In this document: one piece after another, positions 7,079-14,553 of the stretch
Numbering within the stretch: position 1 is the first letter of the stretch
Layout of the letters: each line of letters opens with the position of its first letter
NCBI GenBank assembly: GCA_050013615.1
Contig: JBEKEX010000039.1
Location: 1 to 19,167, forward strand
Length of the DNA stretch: 19,167 nucleotides
DNA from: JBEKEX01 sp050013615
GTDB taxonomy: Bacteria > Chloroflexota > Anaerolineae > Anaerolineales > Anaerolineaceae
Reading direction: 5' to 3'
Notes under the pieces: generated by a model
Databases searched by the model: none
What the model was told of the DNA's origin: nothing
Seen by the model: the letters and a program-made list of their open reading frames with translations, nothing else
Program-made: the position numbers and the translations under genes

Positions 7079-7091
7079 ATTTGTTGCTGTT

Positions 7092-7172
7092 GTAGGGGTG
7101 ACCCATGGGTCGCCCTGGGCGAGCCCTTTACTGGGCGAGTCAATGACCTGTCTCGCAGAGGCTCTCTCCTAC
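7092..7172. repeat. Palindromic intergenic element with nested hairpins
   Basis: The ends GTAGGGG (7092-7098) and CTCCTAC (7166-7172) are complementary at 6 of 7 positions and enclose a strong hairpin around CCCATGGG (about 7097-7115). A direct repeat CTGGGCGAG occurs at 7115-7123 and 7131-7139. The design resembles small REP- or MITE-like repeats. It could also end transcription of the chelatase genes, although no T-run is present. Only one copy lies in this window. Confidence 0.45.
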
Positions 7173-7219
7173 GGGATTTCATACCCTCGATTTATGATAA
7201 ACTTAGCTGGGTGAATGGT

Positions 7220-7627
7220 ATGGCTTTCAAAGCAATCCGCCGCTCGCGTACGCGTCTTATACTGGTTATCATCATCCTCGGCACCATTCCATTCTATTGC
7301 CTGGGGTTTGCCTTTATATCCCGTATCAACCTTGTCAGTTCAAGGGTCACGGCGACGAGCACCATCACGTCAACCGCCACATCCAGCGCCACGCCCGTTT
7401 TGCCCACCCTAATCTACTTCTCCACGGCCACCATCACCCGCACACCGACCACCGGTCCGACGCCAACTGTGACCCAGACGTACGCCATCCCAGCGACCCG
7501 CACACCGACCATCACACCGACCCTCGTCCCCTCCAATACTCCCCCACCGCCCACGGATACCCCGATACCCACCGATACGCCGGTGCCGACCGATACTACA
7601 ATTCCCACTGATACACCAACATCTTAA
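7220..7627 (+). CDS. Small single-pass membrane protein with Thr/Pro-rich outer tail
   Basis: A protein of 135 residues from ATG 7220, or 138 from GTG 7211; neither start has a clear ribosome binding site. A basic N-terminus (KAIRRSRTR) is followed by one hydrophobic helix (LILVIIILGTIPFYCLGFAF), then a tail made almost wholly of Thr, Pro, Ser and Ala with a tandem PTDTP-type pentapeptide/hexapeptide repeat near the end. The likely topology is N-in with the tail outside, as a spacer or glycosylated stalk. No family is recognised. It ends 14 bases before the first M42 gene and may be co-transcribed with it. Low-complexity composition makes the coding call less certain than for its neighbours. 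Confidence 0.6.
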   Translation: MAFKAIRRSRTRLILVIIILGTIPFYCLGFAFISRINLVSSRVTATSTITSTATSSATPVLPTLIYFSTATITRTPTTGPTPTVTQTYAIPATRTPTITPTLVPSNTPPPPTDTPIPTDTPVPTDTTIPTDTPTS

Positions 7628-7641
7628 TTCGGAAGAAAGTT

Positions 7642-8712
7642 ATGATTGAATTAAAAACATTCTTGAAAGATCTGCTTTCGTTGCCCGGCCTTTCGGGCAA
7701 TGAAGGCCCTGTCCGCGAGCGGATTGCCCAGGAATGGCGCCCGCTGGTGGACGAACTGTACGTCAGCAAAGTGGGCAGCCTGCATGGCCTGCGTCGTGGG
7801 CATGGCCCGGAGCAGCGCCCCCGTATCCTGCTGGCCGCTCACATGGACGCCGTCGGCATGATGGTTACCGGCGTGGTGGATGGCTTCCTGCGCCTCACCG
7901 AAGTCGGTGGGCTGGACCCCCGCATCCTGCCAGGGCAGCCTGTCACCGTACACGGCCGGCGTGATGTGCCTGGCTTGATCGTTCAACCGCCCGACCGCCT
8001 GCTGTCGCCGGAGCGGAATGGCAGCCCCGCTAAATTGGGCGACCTGCTGGTCGATACCGGCTTGCTGCCCGATGAAGTGGGCCGACTGGTGCGCACAGGT
8101 GACCTGGTCTCCTACGCACAGCCACCGCTGGAATTGAGCGGCGACGTCATCAGCGGGCACACCCAGGATAACCGGGCTTCGGTGACCGCCATCACGGCCT
8201 GTTTGCAGGAATTGCAGCACATGGAACACGCCTGGGACGTTTGGGCGGTAGCCACCACCCAGGAAGAAGAGACCTTCGCCGGGGCTTACACCTCACCTTG
8301 GGAGATCCGTCCCGACATCGCCATCGCCCTCGATGTGACCTTTGCCAAGGGCCCGAATTCGACCGACTACCGCACTTACGATATGAATAAAGGCCCCACC
8401 CTGGGATGGGGGCCGAACGTCCACCCCGCCATCCATCAGGCCATCAAAGCTGTGGCCGAAAAGCTCGACATCCCCTTCCAGATCGAGCCGATGCCGCGCC
8501 ATTCCGGCACGGATGCCTTCGCCTTGCAGGTGGTGGCCGAGGGTATACCGACCATGGTGATCGGCATCCCGCTGCGCTATATGCATACACCGGTCGAATC
8601 AGTTTCATTTAAGGATATCGAACGCGCCGGGCACTTGCTGGCCGAATTCATTGCCCGGTTGGAGCCGGATTTTACCAAGAATATTCGCTGGGATGAACCC
8701 GATGAGCACTAA
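7642..8712 (+). CDS. M42 family aminopeptidase/glucanase, paralogue 1
   Basis: A 356-residue cytoplasmic metallo-aminopeptidase of family M42 (FrvX/PepA/TET type), which usually forms a large hollow dodecamer that degrades peptides. The dinuclear metal site is complete by motif: H67 and D69 (AAHMDAVG), bridging D176 (QDNRAS), the catalytic E208 and neighbouring E209 (TQEEE), D231 (ALDVT) and H315 (YMHTP). SGTDA (288-292) is also typical. GGAAG lies 7 bases before the ATG. It is the most divergent of the three paralogues here: TQEEETFAGA replaces the usual QEEVGxRGA. Its end overlaps the start of paralogue 2. Substrate preference is not predictable from sequence. Confidence 0.93.
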   Translation: MIELKTFLKDLLSLPGLSGNEGPVRERIAQEWRPLVDELYVSKVGSLHGLRRGHGPEQRPRILLAAHMDAVGMMVTGVVDGFLRLTEVGGLDPRILPGQPVTVHGRRDVPGLIVQPPDRLLSPERNGSPAKLGDLLVDTGLLPDEVGRLVRTGDLVSYAQPPLELSGDVISGHTQDNRASVTAITACLQELQHMEHAWDVWAVATTQEEETFAGAYTSPWEIRPDIAIALDVTFAKGPNSTDYRTYDMNKGPTLGWGPNVHPAIHQAIKAVAEKLDIPFQIEPMPRHSGTDAFALQVVAEGIPTMVIGIPLRYMHTPVESVSFKDIERAGHLLAEFIARLEPDFTKNIRWDEPDEH

Positions 8713-9790
8713 AACTGTTCTTCCATTCAAAAAGCCCCTGGTTGGCAGGCAGCAACTCGCCCTGCTGGAGAAGTTGTGCAACGCCGTGGCTGTCTCCGGT
8801 GACGAAGGCGAAGTGCGCCAGATCATCATCGAGCAGGTCAAACCCTATGCCGACGACCTCAAAGTGGATGCTTTGGGCAATGTGTTGGTCACCCGCAAGG
8901 CAAAGTCCAAAAATGCGCTGCGGGTGATGATCGCCACCCACATGGACGAAGTCGGCTTCATGCTGGTGGAAAGTGAGGAAGGTGGCCTGTTCCGCTTCGA
9001 GCTGGTCGGCGGTATCGACATGCGCCTGCTTCCCGCCAAGCCGGTATGGGTTGGCAAAGAGCATGTCCCCGGTGTGATCGGCGCCAAGCCAATCCATTTG
9101 ACCGAAAAAGGCGAGATCGAGCACACCATTCCATTGGATACCATGCGCATCGACGTTGGCCCCGATAAAGGCAAGCTTAAGGTGGGTGATCGCGCCACCT
9201 TTGCCACCAAGTTCCAACGAATCGGCCCCAGCCTGCGCGCCAAAGCATTGGATAACCGCATAGGTGTAGCCTCGTTGATTGAGTTGTTACGCAACGCACC
9301 GGAGCACATCGAACTGCTGGCAGCTTTCACCGTTCAGGAAGAAGTCGGGCTGCGCGGCGCACGCGTTGCCGGCTATGCCTTCAACCCGGATCTGGCCTTC
9401 GTTATCGACAACACGCCCGCCTACGATCTTCCGTCGTGGGACGGCGAAGAAAATACCCAATACAACGCACGCCTGGGCGCCGGCCCGGCAATTTATATTG
9501 CGGACAGTGTTACCCTGTCTGACCCGCGGTTGGTGCGCCACCTGGTCACGGTCGCCGATAAATACGGCATCCCTTACCAGTTCCGCCAGCCGGGCGGCGG
9601 TGGGACCGATGCGGGCGCTATCCACAAACAGCGCGCCGGCATCCCCAGCATCTCCATCTCAGTTCCTGGGCGTTACGCTCACACGCCGGCTTTGATTAGC
9701 CGCATTTCGGATTGGGAAAACACCCTCGAGTTGATGCTAGCCGCCTTGCACGACCTGCAGCCGAATATTTTGAAAGCCGTCAGAGCGTAA
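8702..9790 (+). CDS. M42 family aminopeptidase/glucanase, paralogue 2
   Basis: A 362-residue M42 metallopeptidase. The start at 8702 is preferred because GGGA lies about 8 bases upstream; ATG 8693 is an alternative adding three residues, and an ATG at 8651 would overlap paralogue 1 by 62 bases. Metal and catalytic residues: H80 and D82 (ATHMDEVG), D184 (KALDNRIG), E213 and E214 (VQEEVGLRGA), D236 (VIDNTPA) and H327 (YAHTP). The usual D-V-T at the fourth ligand is D-N-T here. GGGGTDAGA (298-306) matches the family's conserved glycine loop. It overlaps paralogue 1 by 11 bases, so the two are translated from one mRNA. It probably co-assembles or divides peptide substrates with its neighbours. 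Confidence 0.93.
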   Translation: MSTKTVLPFKKPLVGRQQLALLEKLCNAVAVSGDEGEVRQIIIEQVKPYADDLKVDALGNVLVTRKAKSKNALRVMIATHMDEVGFMLVESEEGGLFRFELVGGIDMRLLPAKPVWVGKEHVPGVIGAKPIHLTEKGEIEHTIPLDTMRIDVGPDKGKLKVGDRATFATKFQRIGPSLRAKALDNRIGVASLIELLRNAPEHIELLAAFTVQEEVGLRGARVAGYAFNPDLAFVIDNTPAYDLPSWDGEENTQYNARLGAGPAIYIADSVTLSDPRLVRHLVTVADKYGIPYQFRQPGGGGTDAGAIHKQRAGIPSISISVPGRYAHTPALISRISDWENTLELMLAALHDLQPNILKAVRA

Positions 9791-9810
9791 GCACACTTTA
9801 GAAATGGCAG

Positions 9811-9858
9811 TGGTTGATACAGGTCCATCCGATGGCTTTCGAACCGCTGTTTCAACCA
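9811..9858 (+). promoter_or_regulatory. Stem-loop between M42 paralogues 2 and 3
   Basis: TGGTTGATACAG (9811-9822) pairs with CTGTTTCAACCA (9847-9858) over 12 positions with one T-T mismatch, enclosing a small inner palindrome CCATCCGATGG (9826-9836). It ends about 12 bases before the AGGAG of paralogue 3 and has no T-run. It may be an mRNA processing or stability element that sets relative expression within the operon. Confidence 0.4.
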
Positions 9859-9880
9859 TAAGAGCTTACAGGAGAACTTC

Positions 9881-10879
9881 ATGAAAACACTTATTCAAAA
9901 ATTGGTCGAAACCACGTCCCCTTCAGGCTACGAAGCCGCCATCCGCGAGGTGGTCAAGGCTGAGATCGCGCCGCATGTCGACGATGTCCAGGTGGATGCG
10001 CTCGGCAACCTCATCGCCCGCAAGGGCAAGAAGGGCAAAGACGGTCAACGCATCATGCTGGCCGCCCACATGGATGAGATCGGCGTGATGGCCACTCACG
10101 TGGATGAAAAGGGTTTCGTGCGTTTCACCACCATCGGCGGCGTCAGTCCCGTCACCTGCCCCGGCGGACGCGTGGTGTTCACCAACGGTGCCGTTGGCAC
10201 CATCGGCCGGGAACAAGCCGATGACCCTGCCAAGGTACAAGGCTTCGAGCACTTGTTCATCGACATGGGTGCCACCAGCCGCGCCGATTGCCCGGTGAAG
10301 ATTGGCGATGTGGCCGGTTTCCAGCGCCCCTTCGTCGACCTTGGCGACCGTTTGATGGCAAAATCGATGGATGACCGCGTGGGGGTGGCCGTCCTGATCG
10401 AGACATTGCGCCAGATCAAACGAACTCCCAACGAACTGGTCTTCGTGTTCAGCACCCAGGAGGAGGTAGGCTGCCGCGGCGCCACCACTGCAGCCTACGC
10501 CGTGGATCCCGATATCGGCATTTCGGCCGACGTCACCCTGACCGGTGACACGCCGAAATCCATAAAGATGGATGTCGGCCTGGGGAAGGGTGCCGCCATC
10601 AAAGTGCGCGATAGCGGCATGCTCTCCGACCCGCGGTTGGTCAATTGCATGATCAACACGGCAGAAAAGGCCAAGATCCCCTACCAGCTTGAAGTCCTCG
10701 AGGGCGGCACCACCGATGCACGTCCCATGCAGATCAGTCGGGCCGGTATGCCCGCCGGCTGCATTTCCATCCCCTGTCGTTACGTCCATACCCCTTCGGA
10801 GGTGGTGGATTACAACGATGTCCTGAACACTGTAAAGCTGTTCGTCGCTTTGCTCAGCCAACCGGTCCGTTTGGAATGA
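9881..10879 (+). CDS. M42 family aminopeptidase/glucanase, paralogue 3
   Basis: A 332-residue M42 metallopeptidase. AGGAG lies 6 bases before the ATG. Metal and catalytic residues: H63 and D65 (AAHMDEIG), D164 (KSMDDRVG), E194 and E195 (TQEEVGCRGA), D217 (SADVT) and H303 (YVHTP). EGGTTDA (274-280) is conserved. Of the three paralogues this is nearest the textbook family pattern and length. A 90-base gap containing a stem-loop separates it from paralogue 2. Its TGA overlaps the ATG of the solute-binding protein gene (ATGA at 10876-10879), which ties the peptidase genes to a nutrient-binding protein. Confidence 0.94.
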   Translation: MKTLIQKLVETTSPSGYEAAIREVVKAEIAPHVDDVQVDALGNLIARKGKKGKDGQRIMLAAHMDEIGVMATHVDEKGFVRFTTIGGVSPVTCPGGRVVFTNGAVGTIGREQADDPAKVQGFEHLFIDMGATSRADCPVKIGDVAGFQRPFVDLGDRLMAKSMDDRVGVAVLIETLRQIKRTPNELVFVFSTQEEVGCRGATTAAYAVDPDIGISADVTLTGDTPKSIKMDVGLGKGAAIKVRDSGMLSDPRLVNCMINTAEKAKIPYQLEVLEGGTTDARPMQISRAGMPAGCISIPCRYVHTPSEVVDYNDVLNTVKLFVALLSQPVRLE

Positions 10880-12183
10880 CCCGGGCAACTGACGATCCGC
10901 TAATATACCGCAGACCTGCATTAGGCCTGGTGCTCTTATGCACGCTGGCAGTTTTGCTTTTGTTGGTGCAATGCACCGGCATGGTGCCGACGCCGGTAAG
11001 CGCAACGACAACGCCGAGCGTCACAAAGACCCTTGTTGCCCCAACCCCACAGCCAACGGAAGGTCCGATTGTGTTGACCTTATGGCTGCCACCGCAGTTC
11101 GACCCTGCCGCCAAGACGCCAGCCGCACAGGCACTAAGCGCTCGATTGAAGACCTTTACCGACGCCAATCCCGATGTGAAGATAGAGGTGCGTATCAAAG
11201 CGGTCAGCGGGCCGTCTGGGTTGTTGGAGACGCTCGCCGCGGCCAGTCAGGCTGCTCCCAATTCCATGCCCTCATTGGTTGCTCTGACACGCTCACAAGT
11301 CGAGGAAGCAGCTGCTCAAAACCTCATCCTGCCATTGGACGGGTTGACCACTGCAATGGAGGACAATGATTGGTATAGCTATGCTCAACAACTGGCAACG
11401 TTGAATGGCCATCTTTATGGCTTGCCCTTTGCCGGCGACGCGTTGGTACTATTACGGCGCTCGATTTTAAGCGCCGGTTCGCAAGCCGCCTGGCCCGCGT
11501 TGCTCGAGACCAGCCAACCCATCTTGTTTGCCGCGGCTGACCCACAAGCAGCCGTGACCCTGGCGCTCTATCAATCCCTTGGGAAGCCATGGATTGAGAA
11601 TAACGGCCACCCAACGTTACAGCCCGATACGTTGACAAAAGTGCTAGAATTGTATGCAAGCGGAAGTACCAACGGAACGTTCCCAAACTGGCTGGCGACC
11701 TACCACACAGATGCGCAGGCATGGCAAGCCTACCAGCAAGGCAAGGGTGATCGGGTGATCACGTGGCTTTCCAACGGTATAAATGACGAAATGGCCGGCA
11801 ACTTGGAAATGCTCCTCGTTCCTTCATTGGGTCAAAATTCCGCCACGTTGGCTGATGGTTGGGTTTGGTGCCTGGCAGAGCCAAAACTCGAGCGACGTGC
11901 TGCCAGCATCCGTCTGGCCGAATTTTTGACTTCGAGTGGGACTTTGGCGGCCTGGGGACCAGAGTCGGGTTATTTGCCAACCCGTCCCAGCACGTTGTCT
12001 TCCTGGCCAACCGACAGCCAGGCGCTGATGAAGACCGTCGCCCTCTCCGCCTTGGTGCCGCCATCCGGCCTGACTGACAACACGAGACGTGCCTTGGAAC
12101 AGGCAGCCAGCCAGGTCATCTTGGGCCAAGCCAATCCACAACAAGCAGTGCTGGCAGCGAGCAGTCTACTTTCCAATCCGTAG
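10876..12183 (+). CDS. Family 1 extracellular solute-binding protein (ABC-type)
   Basis: A 435-residue secreted binding protein of the ABC family 1 type, which usually captures sugars or other small nutrients outside the cell. The N-terminal hydrophobic segment (ALGLVLLCTLAVLLLLVQC, residues 15-33) is followed by a Thr/Pro-rich spacer to about residue 65, typical of a lipoprotein. The lipobox is non-standard, however: LVQC has Gln before Cys33, so it may instead stay membrane-anchored. The binding domain starts at IVLTLWLPPQF. PDVKIEVR, PLDGLT, LNGHLYGLPFAGD and the C-terminal GWVWCLAEP ... AASIRLAEFLTS segments fit the two-lobe fold. No permease of the matching type lies nearby. It is probably translationally coupled to M42 paralogue 3; whether it binds peptides or sugars is open. 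Confidence 0.85.
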   Translation: MTRATDDPLIYRRPALGLVLLCTLAVLLLLVQCTGMVPTPVSATTTPSVTKTLVAPTPQPTEGPIVLTLWLPPQFDPAAKTPAAQALSARLKTFTDANPDVKIEVRIKAVSGPSGLLETLAAASQAAPNSMPSLVALTRSQVEEAAAQNLILPLDGLTTAMEDNDWYSYAQQLATLNGHLYGLPFAGDALVLLRRSILSAGSQAAWPALLETSQPILFAAADPQAAVTLALYQSLGKPWIENNGHPTLQPDTLTKVLELYASGSTNGTFPNWLATYHTDAQAWQAYQQGKGDRVITWLSNGINDEMAGNLEMLLVPSLGQNSATLADGWVWCLAEPKLERRAASIRLAEFLTSSGTLAAWGPESGYLPTRPSTLSSWPTDSQALMKTVALSALVPPSGLTDNTRRALEQAASQVILGQANPQQAVLAASSLLSNP

Positions 12184-12186
12184 GTA

Positions 12187-12531
12187 ATGATGAGCCAATC
12201 TACACCACCCTCCGAAAAATCATCGTCCGCCAGTAAAAATACCTACTGGCCAACGCCACAAATTCTCATCATGGCTGTGATAGGATTGCTTTTCCTGGTC
12301 ATGCTGGTGTGGAGCGAACCATTCACCGACCTTTATATGCGCCCCCATCCCACAGCCACCCAACTGGCCGTTACGTCCACCCCACTCCCACCGGGTGTGC
12401 CAACTCCACTCCCCGAAAAATATATTCAAACCAACCAACAGACCGATACCATCATTATTGGCGCCACGCTGTTGTTGCTCATCATTCTCGGGGGAACAAT
12501 GAGTTTCATTTTGCGAAACAGACGACGATAA
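12187..12531 (+). CDS. Small two-helix membrane protein
   Basis: A 114-residue protein of unknown function, starting 3 bases after the solute-binding protein stop and so probably translated from the same mRNA. A polar Ser-rich N-terminus is followed by helix 1 (about 27-46, ILIMAVIGLLFLVMLVWSEP), a Pro/Thr-rich loop of ~50 residues and helix 2 (about 87-108, TIIIGATLLLLIILGGTMSF), ending in the basic RNRRR. By the positive-inside rule the basic C-terminus is cytoplasmic, so the loop is outside. There are two adjacent ATG codons (12187, 12190). No family recognised. Confidence 0.7.
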   Translation: MMSQSTPPSEKSSSASKNTYWPTPQILIMAVIGLLFLVMLVWSEPFTDLYMRPHPTATQLAVTSTPLPPGVPTPLPEKYIQTNQQTDTIIIGATLLLLIILGGTMSFILRNRRR

Positions 12532-12688
12532 CCTTCTCCGCGGGGATAAAGACCGTCGCCGCTTGAAAAGATAACACTTACCATTCAGATGAAGACAGAG
12601 TTCGTGTAAATCCAATCCTCCGCAGGAGCATTCCCAAATTAAGACCCGCGTGGCCTCTTATTGCCACTCACAATAATTCAAGGGACAA

Positions 12689-13699
12689 ATGATGCAGCCT
12701 CAATCTTCCATAATCTCGGCGACTGCTCTATCGAAATATTATAAGGTTTCTACCCGTGATAGCGGGTTGAAAGCTGCTGCCCACAGCTTGTTCAAGCGCA
12801 CATACCGCACGATCAAGGCAGTGGACGAGATCACTTTTTCGATCGATGCTGGCGAGATCGTCGGTTTTTTGGGGCCAAACGGTGCCGGAAAGACCACCAC
12901 GCTGAAAATGCTAAGCGGCCTGCTCTACCCCACCGCCGGGGTGCCCAGCGTGCTCGGTTTCCAGCCCTCCCGCCGGCAGGCCGAGTTCCTGCAGCAGATC
13001 ACGCTGGTGATGGGCAACCGCTCGCAACTCAATTGGGATCTGCCGGCTTTGGACTCTTTCGAGCTGCAACGCGCCATTTATGGCATCCCACACCCCGATT
13101 TCGAGCACACCCGCGACGAATTCATCGAGCTGCTTGACCTAAAAGAGTTGGTGCGCAAACCCATCCGCAATTTGTCGCTGGGCGAACGTATGAAAATGGA
13201 GATCGCCGGGGCGTTGCTGCACTGCCCCAAGATCCTGTTCCTGGATGAACCCACCATCGGCCTGGATATCACCATGCAGCGCCGCATCCGCAGTTTCGTG
13301 GCTGAATACAACCAGCGTTATGGAGCAACGGTGCTGCTCACCAGCCACTACATGGCGGATGTGGAAGCACTCTGCAAGCGGGTGATCGTGATCCACAACG
13401 GCAAGCTTCTGTTTGATGGCAATTTGAGCGTACTCATCGACCGCTTTTCGGCCTTCAAAACGATCGGCTTGACCTCTGCCAATAATTATGTCGATTGGGG
13501 CAAATACGGTGAGGTGCTCACCCGCGACGGCGACCACGTGACCCTACGCATCCCGCGCGAGAAAACGCCGGATATCACGGCGCGCATCCTGGCCGAGCAG
13601 CCAATTGTCGACCTCACGGTGGAAGATCCGCCCATCGAAGATGTGATCGAGAAAGTCTTCAGTCTGAAAAGTGCAGAAGGCGACCTCCAGAGGAGGTGA
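12689..13699 (+). CDS. ABC-2 transporter ATP-binding protein
   Basis: A 336-residue ATPase that powers an ABC exporter together with the two permeases that follow. Motifs: Walker A GPNGAGKTT (62-70), Q-loop near Q113, signature LSLGER (162-167), Walker B ILFLDEP (182-188, catalytic E187) and H-loop H220. The N-terminal extension before the core and the ~100-residue tail after it match the COG4586 type that goes with COG4587/COG3694 permeases. AAGGGA lies ahead of two adjacent ATG codons (12689, 12692); either could be used. The substrate of these systems is not known; related ones export drugs, lipids or peptides. The gene ends in AGGAGGTGA, a near-perfect anti-16S sequence that overlaps its stop codon and may serve the next gene. 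Confidence 0.94.
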   Translation: MMQPQSSIISATALSKYYKVSTRDSGLKAAAHSLFKRTYRTIKAVDEITFSIDAGEIVGFLGPNGAGKTTTLKMLSGLLYPTAGVPSVLGFQPSRRQAEFLQQITLVMGNRSQLNWDLPALDSFELQRAIYGIPHPDFEHTRDEFIELLDLKELVRKPIRNLSLGERMKMEIAGALLHCPKILFLDEPTIGLDITMQRRIRSFVAEYNQRYGATVLLTSHYMADVEALCKRVIVIHNGKLLFDGNLSVLIDRFSAFKTIGLTSANNYVDWGKYGEVLTRDGDHVTLRIPREKTPDITARILAEQPIVDLTVEDPPIEDVIEKVFSLKSAEGDLQRR

Positions 13700-13737
13700 C
13701 CCCCGAAGGGGGCGACCCTCAGAGAGGGTTAAGCGGC
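13691..13737 (+). promoter_or_regulatory. Possible structured ribosome-binding spacer for permease 1
   Basis: AGGAGGTGA (13691-13699) is followed by two back-to-back hairpins, CCCCC-GAA-GGGGG (13700-13712) and ACCCTC-AGA-GAGGGT (13715-13729), then eight bases and ATG 13738. Folding both hairpins would bring the strong Shine-Dalgarno about 10 unpaired bases from the ATG. The only nearer candidate, GAGGG, is locked in the second hairpin. Confidence 0.5.
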
Positions 13738-14541
13738 ATGAAACGGTACGTCGATTTCTATTTAACCAATATGAAAATCGCCGTTCTGGATCAGATCCAG
13801 TACCGGGCGCAAAACTATTTCTATATGATCGGAATGATTGCCGAACCGGTCATCTACCTGGTGGTATGGTCGACCATCGCCAACAGCCAGGGCGGCACCG
13901 TGGGAGGATACACCGCTGGCGGTCTGGCCGCGTACTATATCGTATGGACGCTGGTGCGCAATATGAATATCGTCTTCACGCCCTATGGCTGGGAAGACCG
14001 CATCCAGCGCGGCCGGCTGGGCATGGAGCTTCTGCGACCCATCCACCCCATTCATGGCGATGTCTCCTACTTTGCCGGCTGGAAAGTGGTGGTCATCTTC
14101 CTTTGGCTGCCGCTGGCAGCCATCCTGGCTCTGATCTTCAAACCCACCCTGAACCCCACCTGGCTGCAAGCGGTCGTTTTCTTTGCGGCAATCTGGGGCG
14201 CCTACCTCATCCGTACCATGTTCCTGGCCCTGTTGGGCATGATCTCCTTTTGGACCACCCGCGTGGGCGCCATCTACGAATTGTATTTTGCCCTCGAGCT
14301 GATCCTTTCCGGCCGGCTCGTGCCGATGACGCTGATGCCTGCCTGGGTCCAGCGCCTCGCCAATTTCCTGCCCTTCCAATGGACGTTCTACTTTCCGATC
14401 AACGCCCTGGTCGGACAGCCAACGCCCGTCGAACTGCTCTCCGGGCTGGGCATACAACTCCTTTGGATCTTAGGTGGAATAATGCTGGTTAACATCGTCT
14501 GGCACTTTGGCATCCGCCGCTTTTCTTCCGTGGGGAATTGA
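13738..14541 (+). CDS. ABC-2 type permease 1 (COG4587-like)
   Basis: A 267-residue integral membrane protein, one of two permeases of this exporter. About six hydrophobic segments can be seen, among them YFYMIGMIAEPVIYLVVWST (26-45), VVVIFLWLPLAAILALIF (~119-136), LLGMISFW and LLWILGGIMLVNIVWHFGI near the end. The PYGWEDRIQRGRLGMELLRPIHP loop is the typical cytoplasmic coupling loop of this family. ATG 13738 is preferred over an in-frame GTG at 13696 that overlaps the ATPase stop, because its N-terminus aligns with that of permease 2 (MKRY.. and MKTL.., each followed by a QYR motif near residue 21), whereas the extension would be polar and encoded by the hairpins. Confidence 0.9.
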   Translation: MKRYVDFYLTNMKIAVLDQIQYRAQNYFYMIGMIAEPVIYLVVWSTIANSQGGTVGGYTAGGLAAYYIVWTLVRNMNIVFTPYGWEDRIQRGRLGMELLRPIHPIHGDVSYFAGWKVVVIFLWLPLAAILALIFKPTLNPTWLQAVVFFAAIWGAYLIRTMFLALLGMISFWTTRVGAIYELYFALELILSGRLVPMTLMPAWVQRLANFLPFQWTFYFPINALVGQPTPVELLSGLGIQLLWILGGIMLVNIVWHFGIRRFSSVGN

Positions 14542-14553
14542 AAAGGATTTGCC

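Noticed and set aside
7540..7620. Short tandem repeats taken as a CRISPR or minisatellite
   Set aside because: The repeats are in frame and encode PTDTP-type units of a low-complexity protein tail; there are no uniform spacers.
9923..11011. Long minus-strand open frame (362 codons)
   Set aside because: It lies antisense to M42 paralogue 3, whose motifs are complete. The translated product has no recognisable domain and simply mirrors GC-rich codon use.
13700..13729. Two GC hairpins taken as a terminator
   Set aside because: No T-run follows and an obligate partner gene starts eight bases later; a translation role fits better.
13671..14492. Plus-strand open frame of 273 codons over permease 1
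   Set aside because: An out-of-frame shadow of the membrane protein: Arg/His/Pro-rich without a domain, whereas the other frame aligns with permease 2.
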